DNA of 64,000 nt from Oscillospiraceae bacterium (GCA_015063805.1 SVTK01000001.1:62001-126000); one strand, 5' to 3'; positions 52,114 to 60,938 are shown, counted from the first letter of the stretch. Numbers and translations: made by a program. The notes: generated by a model from the sequence alone, not told the origin.

Positions 52114-52962
52114 ATGAAAGGAAGCTTTCGCCGGGCGAAAGCAATGGTCGCGAATATGAAACGAATTTTGAAAATGATCGCATCGGCTGCGGTTCAGCTG
52201 GTGCTTTTGGGCGGGTTTGACTGGTTCTTCTATGCCTATGCCCTGGAAAAATACAGCAAAAATATCTGGTGGCACTTTGCCGCTGCCAATCTGATTGTGC
52301 TGTCGGCTATTGTGCTGACGGTGCTCCTGCGCAAGCTGGAAAAGTGCCCTCTGATCAAGATTTCTCCCGCCTTTTACCTGGCGCTGGTATCCTTTTTCGC
52401 GCTGATCGTGCTGCTGATTCTGGTGCTCCTTGATCTGCAGTCGCTGAAGGCGATTCTGATTGTTGACGGCGTGTTGGTGGGCATTGCTGCCCTGAGCGAG
52501 TTGATTTTGTTCCTGGTGAAGCGCCACCGTTTCGGTGCGGAGGAGAAGGCAAAGAAGGATGCCCGGGCCGAGAAGAAGCAGAAGTCCGCCGAGGAGGAAG
52601 AGGAACCCGAGGAGAAGCCCGCCGAGGATCCTGAAGAAGAGCCTGAGGCAGAGCCCCTTGTGCGGAAAAAGTGCTCGGCCATGCTGCTGCTCATGACCTA
52701 TATCACCGACATCAAGAGCTGGGACAACCTGGACACCATGCCCTACCTCTATCCCCTGATTGAGGCGGCATCGGCCTGCCGGCAGTACACCTATGCCACG
52801 GAGGCCCTGGAGACGCTGGAATCCGAACTGAAGCAGCAGACCAATGCCCTCAAGACTTACACCAACAATAATTCCGCCGACCGCGCATCCCTGACGGCGA
52901 ACCGCATCATCGAGATCCTCGAAGAGCGGGAAAAGCTGCTGGAGGAGAGCGAGGCGTACTGA
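52114..52962 (+). CDS. Membrane protein of unknown function with acidic linker
   Basis: 282 residues if started at ATG 52114, or 268 from ATG 52156; neither has a strong ribosome site. Four hydrophobic helices in the first 140 residues, a highly charged linker (EEEEEPEEKPAEDPEEEPE) and a C-terminal helical domain of about 105 residues (SAMLLLMTYITDIKSWDN, ATEALETLESELKQQTNALK). No family recognised. It is the last gene before a strong terminator, so it may end the type VII-like transcript. Small hairpins fill the gap before it (GTTTGAAAGATAAATCTTTC at 52025). Confidence 0.68.
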   Translation: MKGSFRRAKAMVANMKRILKMIASAAVQLVLLGGFDWFFYAYALEKYSKNIWWHFAAANLIVLSAIVLTVLLRKLEKCPLIKISPAFYLALVSFFALIVLLILVLLDLQSLKAILIVDGVLVGIAALSELILFLVKRHRFGAEEKAKKDARAEKKQKSAEEEEEPEEKPAEDPEEEPEAEPLVRKKCSAMLLLMTYITDIKSWDNLDTMPYLYPLIEAASACRQYTYATEALETLESELKQQTNALKTYTNNNSADRASLTANRIIEILEEREKLLEESEAY

Positions 52963-52969
52963 TCCACGA

Positions 52970-53010
52970 AAAGCGGGGTGTCGCGCAGATGCGCGGCACC
53001 CCGCTTTTTT
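52970..53010 (+). terminator. Terminator at the end of the type VII-like locus
   Basis: AAGCGGGGTG-TC-GCGC / GCGC-GG-CACCCCGCTT with TTTTTT; a related stem is found at 54291-54326. Confidence 0.85.
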
Positions 53011-53021
53011 TCTTCTTTGCC

Positions 53022-53050
53022 TTGAAACTGCGGTTTGGCTGTGGTATAAT
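53022..53050 (+). promoter_or_regulatory. Promoter of the SGNH hydrolase gene
   Basis: TTGAAA, 17 bases, TATAAT with TGG before the -10. Confidence 0.78.
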
Positions 53051-53081
53051 GAAACCATCACCAAAACAGGGAGGAAGCAGT

Positions 53082-54161
53082 ATGGAATCCTACATCCAAA
53101 TTGACAAAAATATGATCGTGAATACCACCATCGGGGACGTTGAGGTGGCCTGGCATGACGTGCGTAATGCACCCTTCAGCCTCCACGGCTTCTACGCCCC
53201 CCACAATGAGCCCTTCTTCCGTCGCGTGCCCGCCGATGTGGCCGCCGCCACTTCCCCCGGCGTGGACAAGCTCAGCCGCGAGTCGGCAGGGGGACGGGTG
53301 CGGTTTTCCACCGATTCGCCCTTTATCGCCATTCGCGCCAAGTTTTTGGTGGTGGGGCGCTCCTCCCACCTGACCCTCATCTCCACCTCGGGCTTTGACC
53401 TGTATGTGGACGGGGACTTCGGCAGCCGTTATCTTCAGGAATTCCGAATGCCCTTTGATATGACCGACCGCTACGAGCAGATCGTCCATCTCGCCGGCGA
53501 GAAGATGACCGGCTACACCATTAATTTCCCGGTGCACGCGGTGGTGGAACGCCTGGAGATCGGCCTCAAGCCCGGCGCGACCCTGGGGGAGGCCCGCCCC
53601 TACCGGGATCTTGACCCCGTCATCTTCTACGGCTCCTCCATCGTTCACGGCACGGCGGCCAGCCGTCCCGGCTCAATTTATCCCGCCGTCATCTCCCGCG
53701 CGCTGAACCTGGACTTCCGCAACATCGGTTTCTCAGGACAGGCCAAGGGCGAGCCGGCCATTGCCCGCTGGATTGCAACCCTGCCCATGAGCGTCTTTGT
53801 CTGCGACTATGACCACAACGCCCCCACGGTGGAGCATCTGGCGGCCACTCACTACGCCCTCTATGAAACCGTTCGGGAGAAAAATCCCGATGTGCCCTAC
53901 ATCATGGTCACCCGCCCCAACTACTGGACCCGTCCCCGTATGCAGGAGGATACCCTGGCGCGGCGGGATGTGATCCTGTCCTCCTACCTCCGCGCCAGAG
54001 GGATCGGGGATCGGAATGTGTGGTTCATCGACGGCATGAGTTTCTTCGCTGACCCCTACCAGTACGAGTATTCGGTGGACGGCGTTCACCCCAACGATGC
54101 CGGCTTCCTGCGCATGGCCGACGGCATCGGAACGGTGATCCGCCACGTGCTGGAGCGGTAA
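53082..54161 (+). CDS. SGNH/GDSL-type hydrolase (probable carbohydrate esterase)
   Basis: 359-residue esterase, no signal peptide, so cytoplasmic. Residues about 1-165 are a beta-sandwich N-domain (RVRFSTDSPFIAIRAKF, YLQEFRMPFDMTDRYE), as in SsfX3-like SGNH esterases. The catalytic domain has Ser in VIFYGSSIVHGTAA (about 185), Gly in GFSGQAKGEP (about 215), Asn/Asp in VCDYDHNAP and Asp-His in VDGVHPNDAG (about 332). The start at 53082 follows GGGAGGAAG. Single-gene unit. It may deacetylate sugars taken up by the cell; the exact substrate is unknown. Confidence 0.83.
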   Translation: MESYIQIDKNMIVNTTIGDVEVAWHDVRNAPFSLHGFYAPHNEPFFRRVPADVAAATSPGVDKLSRESAGGRVRFSTDSPFIAIRAKFLVVGRSSHLTLISTSGFDLYVDGDFGSRYLQEFRMPFDMTDRYEQIVHLAGEKMTGYTINFPVHAVVERLEIGLKPGATLGEARPYRDLDPVIFYGSSIVHGTAASRPGSIYPAVISRALNLDFRNIGFSGQAKGEPAIARWIATLPMSVFVCDYDHNAPTVEHLAATHYALYETVREKNPDVPYIMVTRPNYWTRPRMQEDTLARRDVILSSYLRARGIGDRNVWFIDGMSFFADPYQYEYSVDGVHPNDAGFLRMADGIGTVIRHVLER

Positions 54162-54206
54162 ATCTGTATTCCCGGTTAGATGAGGTGTTCCCGGGTAAAC
54201 ATCGCT

Positions 54207-54326
54207 CTTGTGAGGCTCCCTCCGGGAGGGAGGCTTTGATGTGCCGAATACCAATGGGGACAAATCGGATAACAGAGGGAATTATGAAAAAGCGGGGTGC
54301 CGCGCCGACCGGCGCGGCACCCCGCC
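54207..54326. repeat. Short form of the palindromic intergenic element plus strong hairpin
   Basis: TGAGGCTCCCTCCGGGAGGGAGGCTTTGATGTG matches both ends of the 8867-9045 element joined without its middle, and the downstream bases (AATACCAATGGGGACAAAT) also match. A perfect GCGGGGTGCCGCGCC / GGCGCGGCACCCCGC hairpin follows at 54291-54326. Confidence 0.65.
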
Positions 54327-54406
54327 GGATTTCGGCCATGATCTGAAATGATGAAAGCAGTTTCACCCGTTTCTCCACAGGCAGAAAACATTTTCGCAGA
54401 ACATCG

Positions 54407-54415
54407 TGTTATAAT
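54407..54415 (+). promoter_or_regulatory. Extended -10 promoter of the dehydrogenase-RpiR operon
   Basis: TGTTATAAT; no good -35 at 17 bases, which suits an extended -10 or regulated promoter. Confidence 0.5.
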
Positions 54416-54449
54416 GAAGAAAATACGATGGATCTGCGGAGGATAGGGG

Positions 54450-55460
54450 ATGAAGGCTGTTGTGCTGTACGGCAAAGGTGATGTTCGGGTGGGGGAGTTT
54501 CCCCTGCGGACGGTGGGGCCGGGTGAGGTGAAGATCGCCGTGGCCTACTGCGGCATCTGCGGAACCGATTTCCATAAAACCGCCGGCCGGGCAGGCTCCC
54601 GCCCGGTGCGATATCCCGTCCCCCTGGGCCATGAGATCTCGGGCTATGTGGCCGAGATCGGTGAGGGCGTAGAAGGCTTGCAGGTGGGAGATCCGGTGAC
54701 GGCTGACCCCAACCACAGCTGCGGCAGGTGCGACTACTGCCGCATGGGCAAGCCCTCCTTCTGCCGCCATGCGGTGGGCGTGGTCAAGGGCATGGCCGAA
54801 TATGTGGTTGCCCCCGCCGAGAATGTCTACCTCCTGCCCGCGGGGATGGATATGCGCCTGGCCGCCCTGGCCGAGCCCCTTGCCTGTTGCCTCCACGGCA
54901 TGGATCTGCTGGAATTGAAGCCGGGGGAAACGGCGGCCCTGGTGGGCTTCGGTGCCATCGGCGCCCTGATGCTCCGCCTGATGCAGGATGCGGGGGCCTC
55001 CCGGGTGTTGGTGGTGGAGCCAAACGAGGAGCGCCGCCGCCTGGCTCTGGAGCAGGGCGCGGCCGCTGCCATCTCTCCCACCGATGCCGAGGCGCTGCGC
55101 CGATTTGCCGAGGAATGGCACATCTCCCGGGTCATGGAGTGCGTGGGAAACAGCGCAGCACAGCAGACCGCATTGGATGCGGCCGATCGGGGCGCGACGG
55201 TGGTTCTGTTCGGGGTCAGCGCGGCGGAGGACCGGCTTGCCCTGTCGGTGTATGATGCTTTTCTCAAGGAACTGGTGATCAAAACCTCGTATATCAACCC
55301 CCACACCACCCAGCGTGCCATCGATTGGTTGGCGGCAAAGCCCCGGGCGGCGGAGGGAATCTTCTCGGCGGTGCTGGACATGGAGGAGGCGGCAGAGGAG
55401 CTGCTGCACCCCGTCCACAGCCGCCGGGGAAAGGTGCTGGTGAGGATCAATCCCCGATAA
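54450..55460 (+). CDS. Zinc-dependent alcohol/polyol dehydrogenase (MDR family)
   Basis: 336-residue medium-chain dehydrogenase. Catalytic zinc: Cys in YCGICGTDFHKT (about 38) and His-Glu in PLGHEISGYV (about 63). Structural zinc: C-x2-C-x2-C-x7-C in CGRCDYCRMGKPSFC (about 91-105). Rossmann motif ALVGFGAIGALMLRLMQDAG (about 167) with acidic Glu after VLVVEP, which points to NAD. Similar enzymes oxidise sorbitol, threonine or galactitol-type substrates. GCGGAGGATAGGGG precedes the ATG. The RpiR gene follows after 19 bases and probably controls it. Confidence 0.9.
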   Translation: MKAVVLYGKGDVRVGEFPLRTVGPGEVKIAVAYCGICGTDFHKTAGRAGSRPVRYPVPLGHEISGYVAEIGEGVEGLQVGDPVTADPNHSCGRCDYCRMGKPSFCRHAVGVVKGMAEYVVAPAENVYLLPAGMDMRLAALAEPLACCLHGMDLLELKPGETAALVGFGAIGALMLRLMQDAGASRVLVVEPNEERRRLALEQGAAAAISPTDAEALRRFAEEWHISRVMECVGNSAAQQTALDAADRGATVVLFGVSAAEDRLALSVYDAFLKELVIKTSYINPHTTQRAIDWLAAKPRAAEGIFSAVLDMEEAAEELLHPVHSRRGKVLVRINPR

Positions 55461-55479
55461 TTAGCGGAAGGAGCAGGAT

Positions 55480-56229
55480 ATGGAGATCAGATGTGAGCAG
55501 GACAAGCGGCTCTCAGATGCCGAGCGGGCGGTGATGGAGTACATCAACGCAAAACAGTGTGTCATGGAGCTGCTGTCCATTGCCGATGTGGCCGAGGGAG
55601 CCTTTGTTTCCAACGCTACCGTGTCCCGTGCGGTGCGGAAATGCGGATTTTCCTCCTTTTCGGAGCTGAAATTCCGCCTGGCCGAGGATGCGAAGCGTAA
55701 CCCGCAGACCTACGAAATGAATCGCATTCTGTCCAAATCCTATACCGAATGCATGGAAACCATCCGCCGTCTGGACATCGATGCCGTCATCGAGATCGCG
55801 GCAAGACTCCGCCGGGCGAAGACGGTGTATATCCTGGCTAACGGCCTGACCGCCCTGGTGGCGGAAGAGTTTGCCATCCAGCTGCAATGTCAGAAGATTT
55901 CGGTGAACCTGATCTCCGACTCGCAGATGATGAAAAAGCTGGATCTGCTGGCCGGGCCGGAGGATTTGGTGGTGATTCTCTCGGTGAAGAATTCCACCCC
56001 TGAGCTGGGAATCGGTGCCGGGCTGGCCCGACAGCGAGGGGCAGCGGTGGTGAGCATCTGCTGTACCCGGGGCACCGCGCTGGATGAGGTCTCCGACCTG
56101 GCGGTGTACGGCTATACCCAAAGCATTTATACCAACCGAATGTTCGGTGGTACCTCCCGGCTGGGGCTGATGATCATCACCCGCACCATCGCCGAGTATC
56201 TGTGGACAGAAGCCGAGGACCTGGGCTGA
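55480..56229 (+). CDS. RpiR/MurR-family regulator with SIS domain
   Basis: 249-residue regulator. N-terminal RpiR helix-turn-helix (about 10-75: LLSIADVAEGAFVSNATVSR, AVRKCGFSSFSELKFRL) and C-terminal SIS sugar-phosphate-binding domain (about 105-240: AKTVYILANGLTALVAEEFA, LVVILSVKNSTPELG, GAAVVSICCTRGTALDEVSD). GGAAGGAG precedes the ATG. Such regulators sense phosphosugars or related metabolites. Its pairing with the dehydrogenase suggests control of a sugar or polyol pathway. Confidence 0.92.
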   Translation: MEIRCEQDKRLSDAERAVMEYINAKQCVMELLSIADVAEGAFVSNATVSRAVRKCGFSSFSELKFRLAEDAKRNPQTYEMNRILSKSYTECMETIRRLDIDAVIEIAARLRRAKTVYILANGLTALVAEEFAIQLQCQKISVNLISDSQMMKKLDLLAGPEDLVVILSVKNSTPELGIGAGLARQRGAAVVSICCTRGTALDEVSDLAVYGYTQSIYTNRMFGGTSRLGLMIITRTIAEYLWTEAEDLG

Positions 56230-56281
56230 CGGTGCCGAAAAACGGCAAAATTTTCACAAAACCCTTCATTTATATTATATA

Positions 56282-56318
56282 GACAGCCGCGGGGTGTTTC
56301 TCACACCTCGCGGCTGTC
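56282..56318. terminator. Bidirectional terminator between RpiR and pseudouridine synthase genes
   Basis: GACAGCCGCGGGGTGT / ACACCTCGCGGCTGTC with a 5-base loop (one bulge), then GGTTTTATT; it lies between convergent genes. Confidence 0.75.
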
Positions 56319-56322
56319 GGTT

Positions 56323-56958
56323 TTATTCAGCTGCCCAATCGGGCAGCTCTGCGGTAAAGGTCATGGACTCCCCGGTGACGGGATGGGGGAAGGTGAGCCG
56401 ATGGGCCGCCAGCGCAACGGTGGAAAACTCACTCTTGGGTGCGCCGTAGCGGCGGTCTCCGGCCAGAGGATGACGGCGGGAAGCAAACTGAACCCGGATC
56501 TGGTGGGTGCGCCCGGTGTGCAGACGGACCCGCAGCAGGGTATAGTCCCCCGCACTGCGCAGACAGGTGTAGTCCAGCACAGCCTCCTTCACCCCCGCCC
56601 GACGGCGATCCACCACGAAGGATTTTCCCCGGCGGCGGTCGAAGTAGAGCAGATCGGTCAGCGTGGCGGCATCCTCCTCGGGCCGCCCGTGGCAAAGCGC
56701 AAGATATTCCTTGGCGAACGCATCGGTTCCCATGGCCGCCGACAGGGCAGCCGCCGCCTCCCGCGTCCGGGCAAATACCATCACCCCTACCGTCTCCCGG
56801 TCAAGCCGGTGGACGGGATAGACCGAGGTCTGCTCCCCCGCCTCAGCCATGGCCTGCGCCAGCAGAGCCGGCAGCGCAGCAGTGCCCTCCCCCTCGGAAA
56901 GCTCCCCCGCCGCCTTCTCGCAAACAATGACGTGTGTATCGTAAAATAAAATCCGCAT
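56323..56958 (-). CDS. RluA-family pseudouridine synthase
   Basis: 211-residue RNA-modifying enzyme. The catalytic Asp is in PVHRLDRETVGVMVFAR (about 48-64), the family motif H-R-L-D-x-x-T-S/V-G. RTHQIRVQFA (about 157) and AGDRRYGAP are also typical. No S4 RNA-binding domain, so it is the short RluA-type form. GAGGT lies before the ATG on the minus strand. rRNA or tRNA target not predictable. Confidence 0.92.
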   Translation of the reverse strand: MRILFYDTHVIVCEKAAGELSEGEGTAALPALLAQAMAEAGEQTSVYPVHRLDRETVGVMVFARTREAAAALSAAMGTDAFAKEYLALCHGRPEEDAATLTDLLYFDRRRGKSFVVDRRRAGVKEAVLDYTCLRSAGDYTLLRVRLHTGRTHQIRVQFASRRHPLAGDRRYGAPKSEFSTVALAAHRLTFPHPVTGESMTFTAELPDWAAE

Positions 56959-57045
56959 CCTAACCTCACAGCCGTACTGTTTTCCCCTGTAATTCCGTGC
57001 AATTTTGCGCCGTTGCCTTTAATCTGCGCGCAGCAGTTTTTTGAT

Positions 57046-57088
57046 GGGGTATGGGGGAAACTTTTTTGCAAAAAAGTTTCCCCCATCC
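57046..57088. repeat. Interspersed hairpin repeat, copy 14
   Basis: GGGGGAAAC-TTTTTTGCAAAAAA-GTTTCCCCC with outer GATGG...CCATC. The arm differs from the usual GAGCC but stays complementary. Confidence 0.78.
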
Positions 57089-57167
57089 ATTATACCATAC
57101 CTACCCCTCTGGGAGCAAGGGGAATATTTCTTCAATACGCAAAAACCGCTTTTTTGCAGGAATAATC

Positions 57168-57196
57168 TTGACATGATATACACGACATGGTAAGAT
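57168..57196 (+). promoter_or_regulatory. Promoter of surface protein 1
   Basis: TTGACA, 17 bases, TAAGAT, with TGG before the -10; the leader is about 55 bases. Confidence 0.82.
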
Positions 57197-57254
57197 AAAC
57201 ACGTAAGAATCGAATCCGCTTCCCCTGGAAAGTTTATTTCAAAGGAGAAAACGA

Positions 57255-58844
57255 ATGAAAAAGCCGCTTGCTCTGATCCTCTGCCTGGCATTGCTTGCCT
57301 CGCTGGGGAGCATCTTTGCCGTCACCGTATCAGCCGCCGGCCCCATGGTGGTCTGGAATTTTGATGCCCCTAACTCTGCCCGGGTCCTGACCCAGGATAC
57401 AGCTCTGCTCATGGATGCGGTGGTCACCCGCTTCCAGGTGGGCGACGGCGGCGGGGAGGGAATCGTCACCTTTGACGAGAAGGAAAAAGCCCTCTGCCTC
57501 ACCCCCGACTTCACTAAGCCCGGTAACCGGGAACTGTACTACCAGCGGGTTACCGTTTCCCTCACCGACGATGCCGCAGGCTTCGCCGGCAAGGACTATC
57601 CCTACATCAAGGTGAAGTTTAAGCTGGTCTCGAACAATGACCTCACCACCCTCCGGATCCGCAGCTTCGACTGGAGCACCTGGGACATCTACTCCCTCCC
57701 CGAGCTGAACACCTGGATCGAGTACAGCTATAACCTCACCGAAACCTCCTTCGAGGACCAGATCTTCAACACCAAAAAGGGCCTCTACTTCCAGCTTCAG
57801 TCCATGGATAAGGAGTACAACACTTACGCCGACACCGATTATAAGCTCTATCTCCAGTACATCGCTTTCTTCCAAAATGAGGCGGACTGCCGGGCCTACA
57901 CCTATACCCCCACCGATCCCGCAAAGATCCCCACACCTCCGGCCCCCGAGAGCACCGAGGTGGGGGGAAGGATCGCCATTATGCCCTTTGACCGGCCGCG
58001 GTACATCAAGGGCTTCTCCGCCCTGGACAGTATGCCCGCCGCCGATTCCCAGTTCAATTTCATGCACTGTGAATTTGGCCGCGACGGCAACGGATTCCAC
58101 GGCTACGATGAAAAAGAGCAGGCACTGTTCATTTCCAGCGCCGAGAAGTTGGAGAAGACCACCCATAGCCGGTTCAACATCGTGGGCGCCGGTGATGCAT
58201 ATCTTTCCGGTGCCGATTATCCTTACGTCCAGTTCGCCTACAAAACCGAGAACTATACGCCATCCCAAACTGCGTACATCCGCCTGCGGGACCAGGGCTG
58301 GCGGAGTGTTACCCTTGTCCCCGCCGGACAGGTCAAGGCAGGGGAATGGACGGTGGTTTCAGTGAAGATGGCCGATGCCCCGGGCGGCGGGGATTGGAAG
58401 AGCATGGTCTTTGATGCCTCCAATTACCTCCGCCTCCAGATCGACGATACCGGCACCAACCCCACCGCGAAGGAGAATGGACGCATTTATCTGAAGTATA
58501 TCGCATTCTTTGAGCGGAAAGCTGATATGGATGTCTTCGATTTTGAGAAGTACATCGCCGCAAATCCCGCCGCCACCGCCGCACCCGCCACCACGGCGGC
58601 TCCCGCAACCACGGCAGCCCCTGCCACCACGGCAGCCCCCGCCACGACCGCTGTCCCTGCGACGACCGCCGCCCCCGAAACCACCACAGCCCCCGAAACT
58701 ACCGCAGCGCCTGCCAATTCCGCGGATGAAACCGCCGAAGCCCCTGAGCAGACTCTGTCTCCCGCCGAGGTGGCCGTGATGGTAGCGCTGATGCTCCTTG
58801 CCTGCGCGGCGGTGATCATCTCCCGGAAGCGGCCAAAATCGTGA
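57255..58844 (+). CDS. Surface protein 1 of a paralogous array (tandem modules, A/P/T stalk, C-terminal anchor)
   Basis: 529-residue exported protein. Signal peptide MKKPLALILCLALLASLGS...VSAA. Module 1 about 29-225 ([52 protein letters not shown]); module 2 about 240-435 (GRIAIMPFDRPRY...[20 protein letters not shown]). A stalk of A-P-A-T-T repeats follows (about 438-490), then a hydrophobic helix (VAVMVALMLLACAAVIIS) and RKRPKS. Unlike the next two paralogues it has no S/T-x-T-G-D before the helix. AAAGGAGA precedes the ATG. Function unknown; surface display is well supported. Confidence 0.82.
   Translation: MKKPLALILCLALLASLGSIFAVTVSAAGPMVVWNFDAPNSARVLTQDTALLMDAVVTRFQVGDGGGEGIVTFDEKEKALCLTPDFTKPGNRELYYQRVTVSLTDDAAGFAGKDYPYIKVKFKLVSNNDLTTLRIRSFDWSTWDIYSLPELNTWIEYSYNLTETSFEDQIFNTKKGLYFQLQSMDKEYNTYADTDYKLYLQYIAFFQNEADCRAYTYTPTDPAKIPTPPAPESTEVGGRIAIMPFDRPRYIKGFSALDSMPAADSQFNFMHCEFGRDGNGFHGYDEKEQALFISSAEKLEKTTHSRFNIVGAGDAYLSGADYPYVQFAYKTENYTPSQTAYIRLRDQGWRSVTLVPAGQVKAGEWTVVSVKMADAPGGGDWKSMVFDASNYLRLQIDDTGTNPTAKENGRIYLKYIAFFERKADMDVFDFEKYIAANPAATAAPATTAAPATTAAPATTAAPATTAVPATTAAPETTTAPETTAAPANSADETAEAPEQTLSPAEVAVMVALMLLACAAVIISRKRPKS
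58562..58720 (+). repeat. A-P-A-T-T coding repeat in surface protein 1
   Basis: 18-base units of type GCA-ACC-ACG-GCA-GCC-CCT. Units are less uniform at the 3' end (Glu replaces Ala). Confidence 0.75.
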
Positions 58845-58896
58845 AATTTGCCAGGGACATCCGCCGAAGGACCGTTTTGAACGAAAAATGAACAAA

Positions 58897-58961
58897 TGCG
58901 TTTTTTGGTAGGCTCTGTTGCGGAAAATAGACTTTTCGGTTTGCCCCGGATGTGGTATCAT
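58897..58961 (+). promoter_or_regulatory. Conserved promoter region of surface protein 2
   Basis: TGCGTTTTTTGGTA (58897-58910), then TTTTCG, 17 bases and TATCAT with TGG before the -10. The same block precedes surface genes 3 and 4. Confidence 0.72.
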
Positions 58962-59056
58962 TAAGTTGGCAGATTCCCACAGAAGTGGGAAAGTCAGTTT
59001 CGCTTTCGTTTGAAAAACGGAGTGCGGAGCAAAAAATTCTTTAAAGGAGAAAACAC

Positions 59057-60652
59057 ATGAAAAAGTACCTCTCTCTTGCACTTTGCCTGGTTATGCTGGT
59101 ATCGATGTTTGGCATATTTGCTACGACGGCTTCGGCTGCAGGCCCCATGAAGGTGTACAACTTTGACGTGCCCAACGCCGCCAAGGATGTCATCAAGGAC
59201 TCGGATCTGTTCACCCCCGGCTATATCAGCGGCTTTATCGTCGGTAACGGCGGCGGCACCATCGTCACCTACGACGAGAAGGAAAAGGCCATCTGCATGG
59301 CTCCCGATTATACCCATCCCGGTGTGGATACCATGTATGTTCAGCGTTTTACCCTGAACTTCAACAGTGACGAGGCCGGTTTTGTTGGCGCTGACTATCC
59401 CTATGTGAAGATCAAGTTCAAGCTGGTCACCGAGAACGACCTGACCACCGTGTTGCTCCGCGACTTTGACTGGGGTCGCTTCAACATCATCGCTATTCCT
59501 GAGGTTAACACCTGGGTTGAGTACACCGCTGACTTCTCCGGCACTGCCTGGGAAGATGAGGTTTACAATGCAACCAAGGGTCTCTACCTCCAGCTCCAGG
59601 CAATGGACTCTGGTTACAATGCCTATGACGATACCGACTTCAAGCTTTACGTTCAGTATATCGCATTCTTCCAGAATGAGGACGATGCTGAGGCATATCA
59701 GTACACCCCCACCGATCCCGCAACCCTGCCCACCGCAGGCGGCAGCGAGAACCCCAATGTGGGCGGCAACGTTTATGTAATGCCCTTCAACGATCCCAAG
59801 TCTGCTCTTCCCCTCCTGGGCGAAGGTGAGAAGTCTCCCTACGACTTCGTGCTGTACGAGGGAATTTTCCACAATAACGGCTGCGGCGTGCTGAAGTTCG
59901 ATGAGACCGAGAAGGCACTTTATGTAACGCCCACCGACGGCGCAACTCCGGTATGTTCCCGTTTCACCATTACTGCAAACTCCGATAAGACCATTGTTGG
60001 CGGCGACTATCCCTATATTCAGTTTGCCTACAAGATGGTGAACTACACCAACCCCGAGAATGCTTCCTTCCGTATCCGCAACCAGTCCTGGCAGGATGTC
60101 AACCTGCTGGCGAAGGGGGAGGCTAAGAACGGCGAGTGGGTAACCGTCTCGCTGAAGGCTTCTTCGCTGAGTGGTAACGCAAACTGGAAGACCAACAAGT
60201 TCGGTACCGGCAATGCTCTCCGCTTCCAGATTGACGATACCACCAACAACTTCAACGCTGCCAGCGATGCTCGTATCTACCTGAAGTACATCGCCTTCTT
60301 CGAGAGAAAGGCCGATATGGATGTCTTCGATTTCGATAAGTACATCGCAGCGCAGGGCGAGACTCCTGCAGAGACCACTGCAGCTCCCGCAACTACCGCG
60401 GCTCCTGCAACCACCGCGGCTCCTGCAACCACTGCAGCTCCTGCAACCACCGCAGCTCCTGCAACCACTGCGGCCCCCGCAACTACTGCGGCTCCTGCAA
60501 CCACTGCAGCCCCCGCAACTACTGCGGCTCCCGCAACCACCGCAGCTCCCACCCAGACTCCCTCCACCGGTGACATTACCGTTATCGCTGTTGTGACTCT
60601 GATGATCCTGGCTTGCGGCGCAGTCATCGTTTCCAAGAAGACTGCAAGATAA
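59057..60652 (+). CDS. Surface protein 2 of the paralogous array
   Basis: 531 residues. Signal peptide [20 protein letters not shown]...ASAA; module 1 about 30-222 ([33 protein letters not shown]); module 2 about 234-432 ([36 protein letters not shown]). About ten A-P-A-T-T-A units form a stalk (about 438-500). The end QTPSTGD, a hydrophobic helix ([17 protein letters not shown]) and SKKTAR resemble a sortase signal with S-x-T-G in place of L-P-x-T-G. AAAGGAGA precedes the ATG. T/C-ending codons and a strong promoter suggest high expression. No catalytic motif; ligand unknown. Confidence 0.83.
   Translation: MKKYLSLALCLVMLVSMFGIFATTASAAGPMKVYNFDVPNAAKDVIKDSDLFTPGYISGFIVGNGGGTIVTYDEKEKAICMAPDYTHPGVDTMYVQRFTLNFNSDEAGFVGADYPYVKIKFKLVTENDLTTVLLRDFDWGRFNIIAIPEVNTWVEYTADFSGTAWEDEVYNATKGLYLQLQAMDSGYNAYDDTDFKLYVQYIAFFQNEDDAEAYQYTPTDPATLPTAGGSENPNVGGNVYVMPFNDPKSALPLLGEGEKSPYDFVLYEGIFHNNGCGVLKFDETEKALYVTPTDGATPVCSRFTITANSDKTIVGGDYPYIQFAYKMVNYTNPENASFRIRNQSWQDVNLLAKGEAKNGEWVTVSLKASSLSGNANWKTNKFGTGNALRFQIDDTTNNFNAASDARIYLKYIAFFERKADMDVFDFDKYIAAQGETPAETTAAPATTAAPATTAAPATTAAPATTAAPATTAAPATTAAPATTAAPATTAAPATTAAPTQTPSTGDITVIAVVTLMILACGAVIVSKKTAR
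60361..60555 (+). repeat. A-P-A-T-T coding repeat in surface protein 2
   Basis: About ten 18-base units with only third-position variation (GCTCCTGCAACCACTGCA type), prone to slippage. Confidence 0.85.
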
Positions 60653-60702
60653 ATTCTGCTTAATCCCTGCGGGGATCTCCCGCAACGGAAAATAAACAGC
60701 GG

Positions 60703-60752
60703 CGGCGCTGACTTCATGTTTCTTTCGGGACATGAGTCAGCGCCGTTGTTTC
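60703..60752 (+). terminator. Terminator of surface protein 2 gene
   Basis: CGGCGCTGACTTCATGT / ACATGAGTCAGCGCCG (one bulge), then TTGTTTCTTTT. Sequence is related to the hairpin after gene 3. Confidence 0.75.
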
Positions 60753-60874
60753 TTTTCTGCGGGCAAAACCGAGCTGAAACCGGTCGGGTACTTTGCCTTT
60801 TTGAATCAAATGGAGGAAATTAACATGATTTATTGCTAAAGCCGTGTCACACCATGGCAAAAACCACAATGTCT

Positions 60875-60938
60875 GCGTTTTTTGGTATGTTCGTATGCGG
60901 AATTTGGGGTTTACAGTTTTTTCTCAATGTGATATCAT
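60875..60938 (+). promoter_or_regulatory. Conserved promoter region of surface protein 3
   Basis: TGCGTTTTTTGGTATG (60874-60889), then TTTACA, 17 bases, TATCAT, with TGA before the -10. The 384-base gap 60653-61036 otherwise holds the terminator and a GC-rich leader hairpin (CCGGGGCTGGGG). Confidence 0.8.

Noticed and set aside
60361-60555. Regular short repeats that could suggest a CRISPR array
   Set aside because: The 18-base units are directly contiguous, in frame and encode A-P-A-T-T; there are no spacers.
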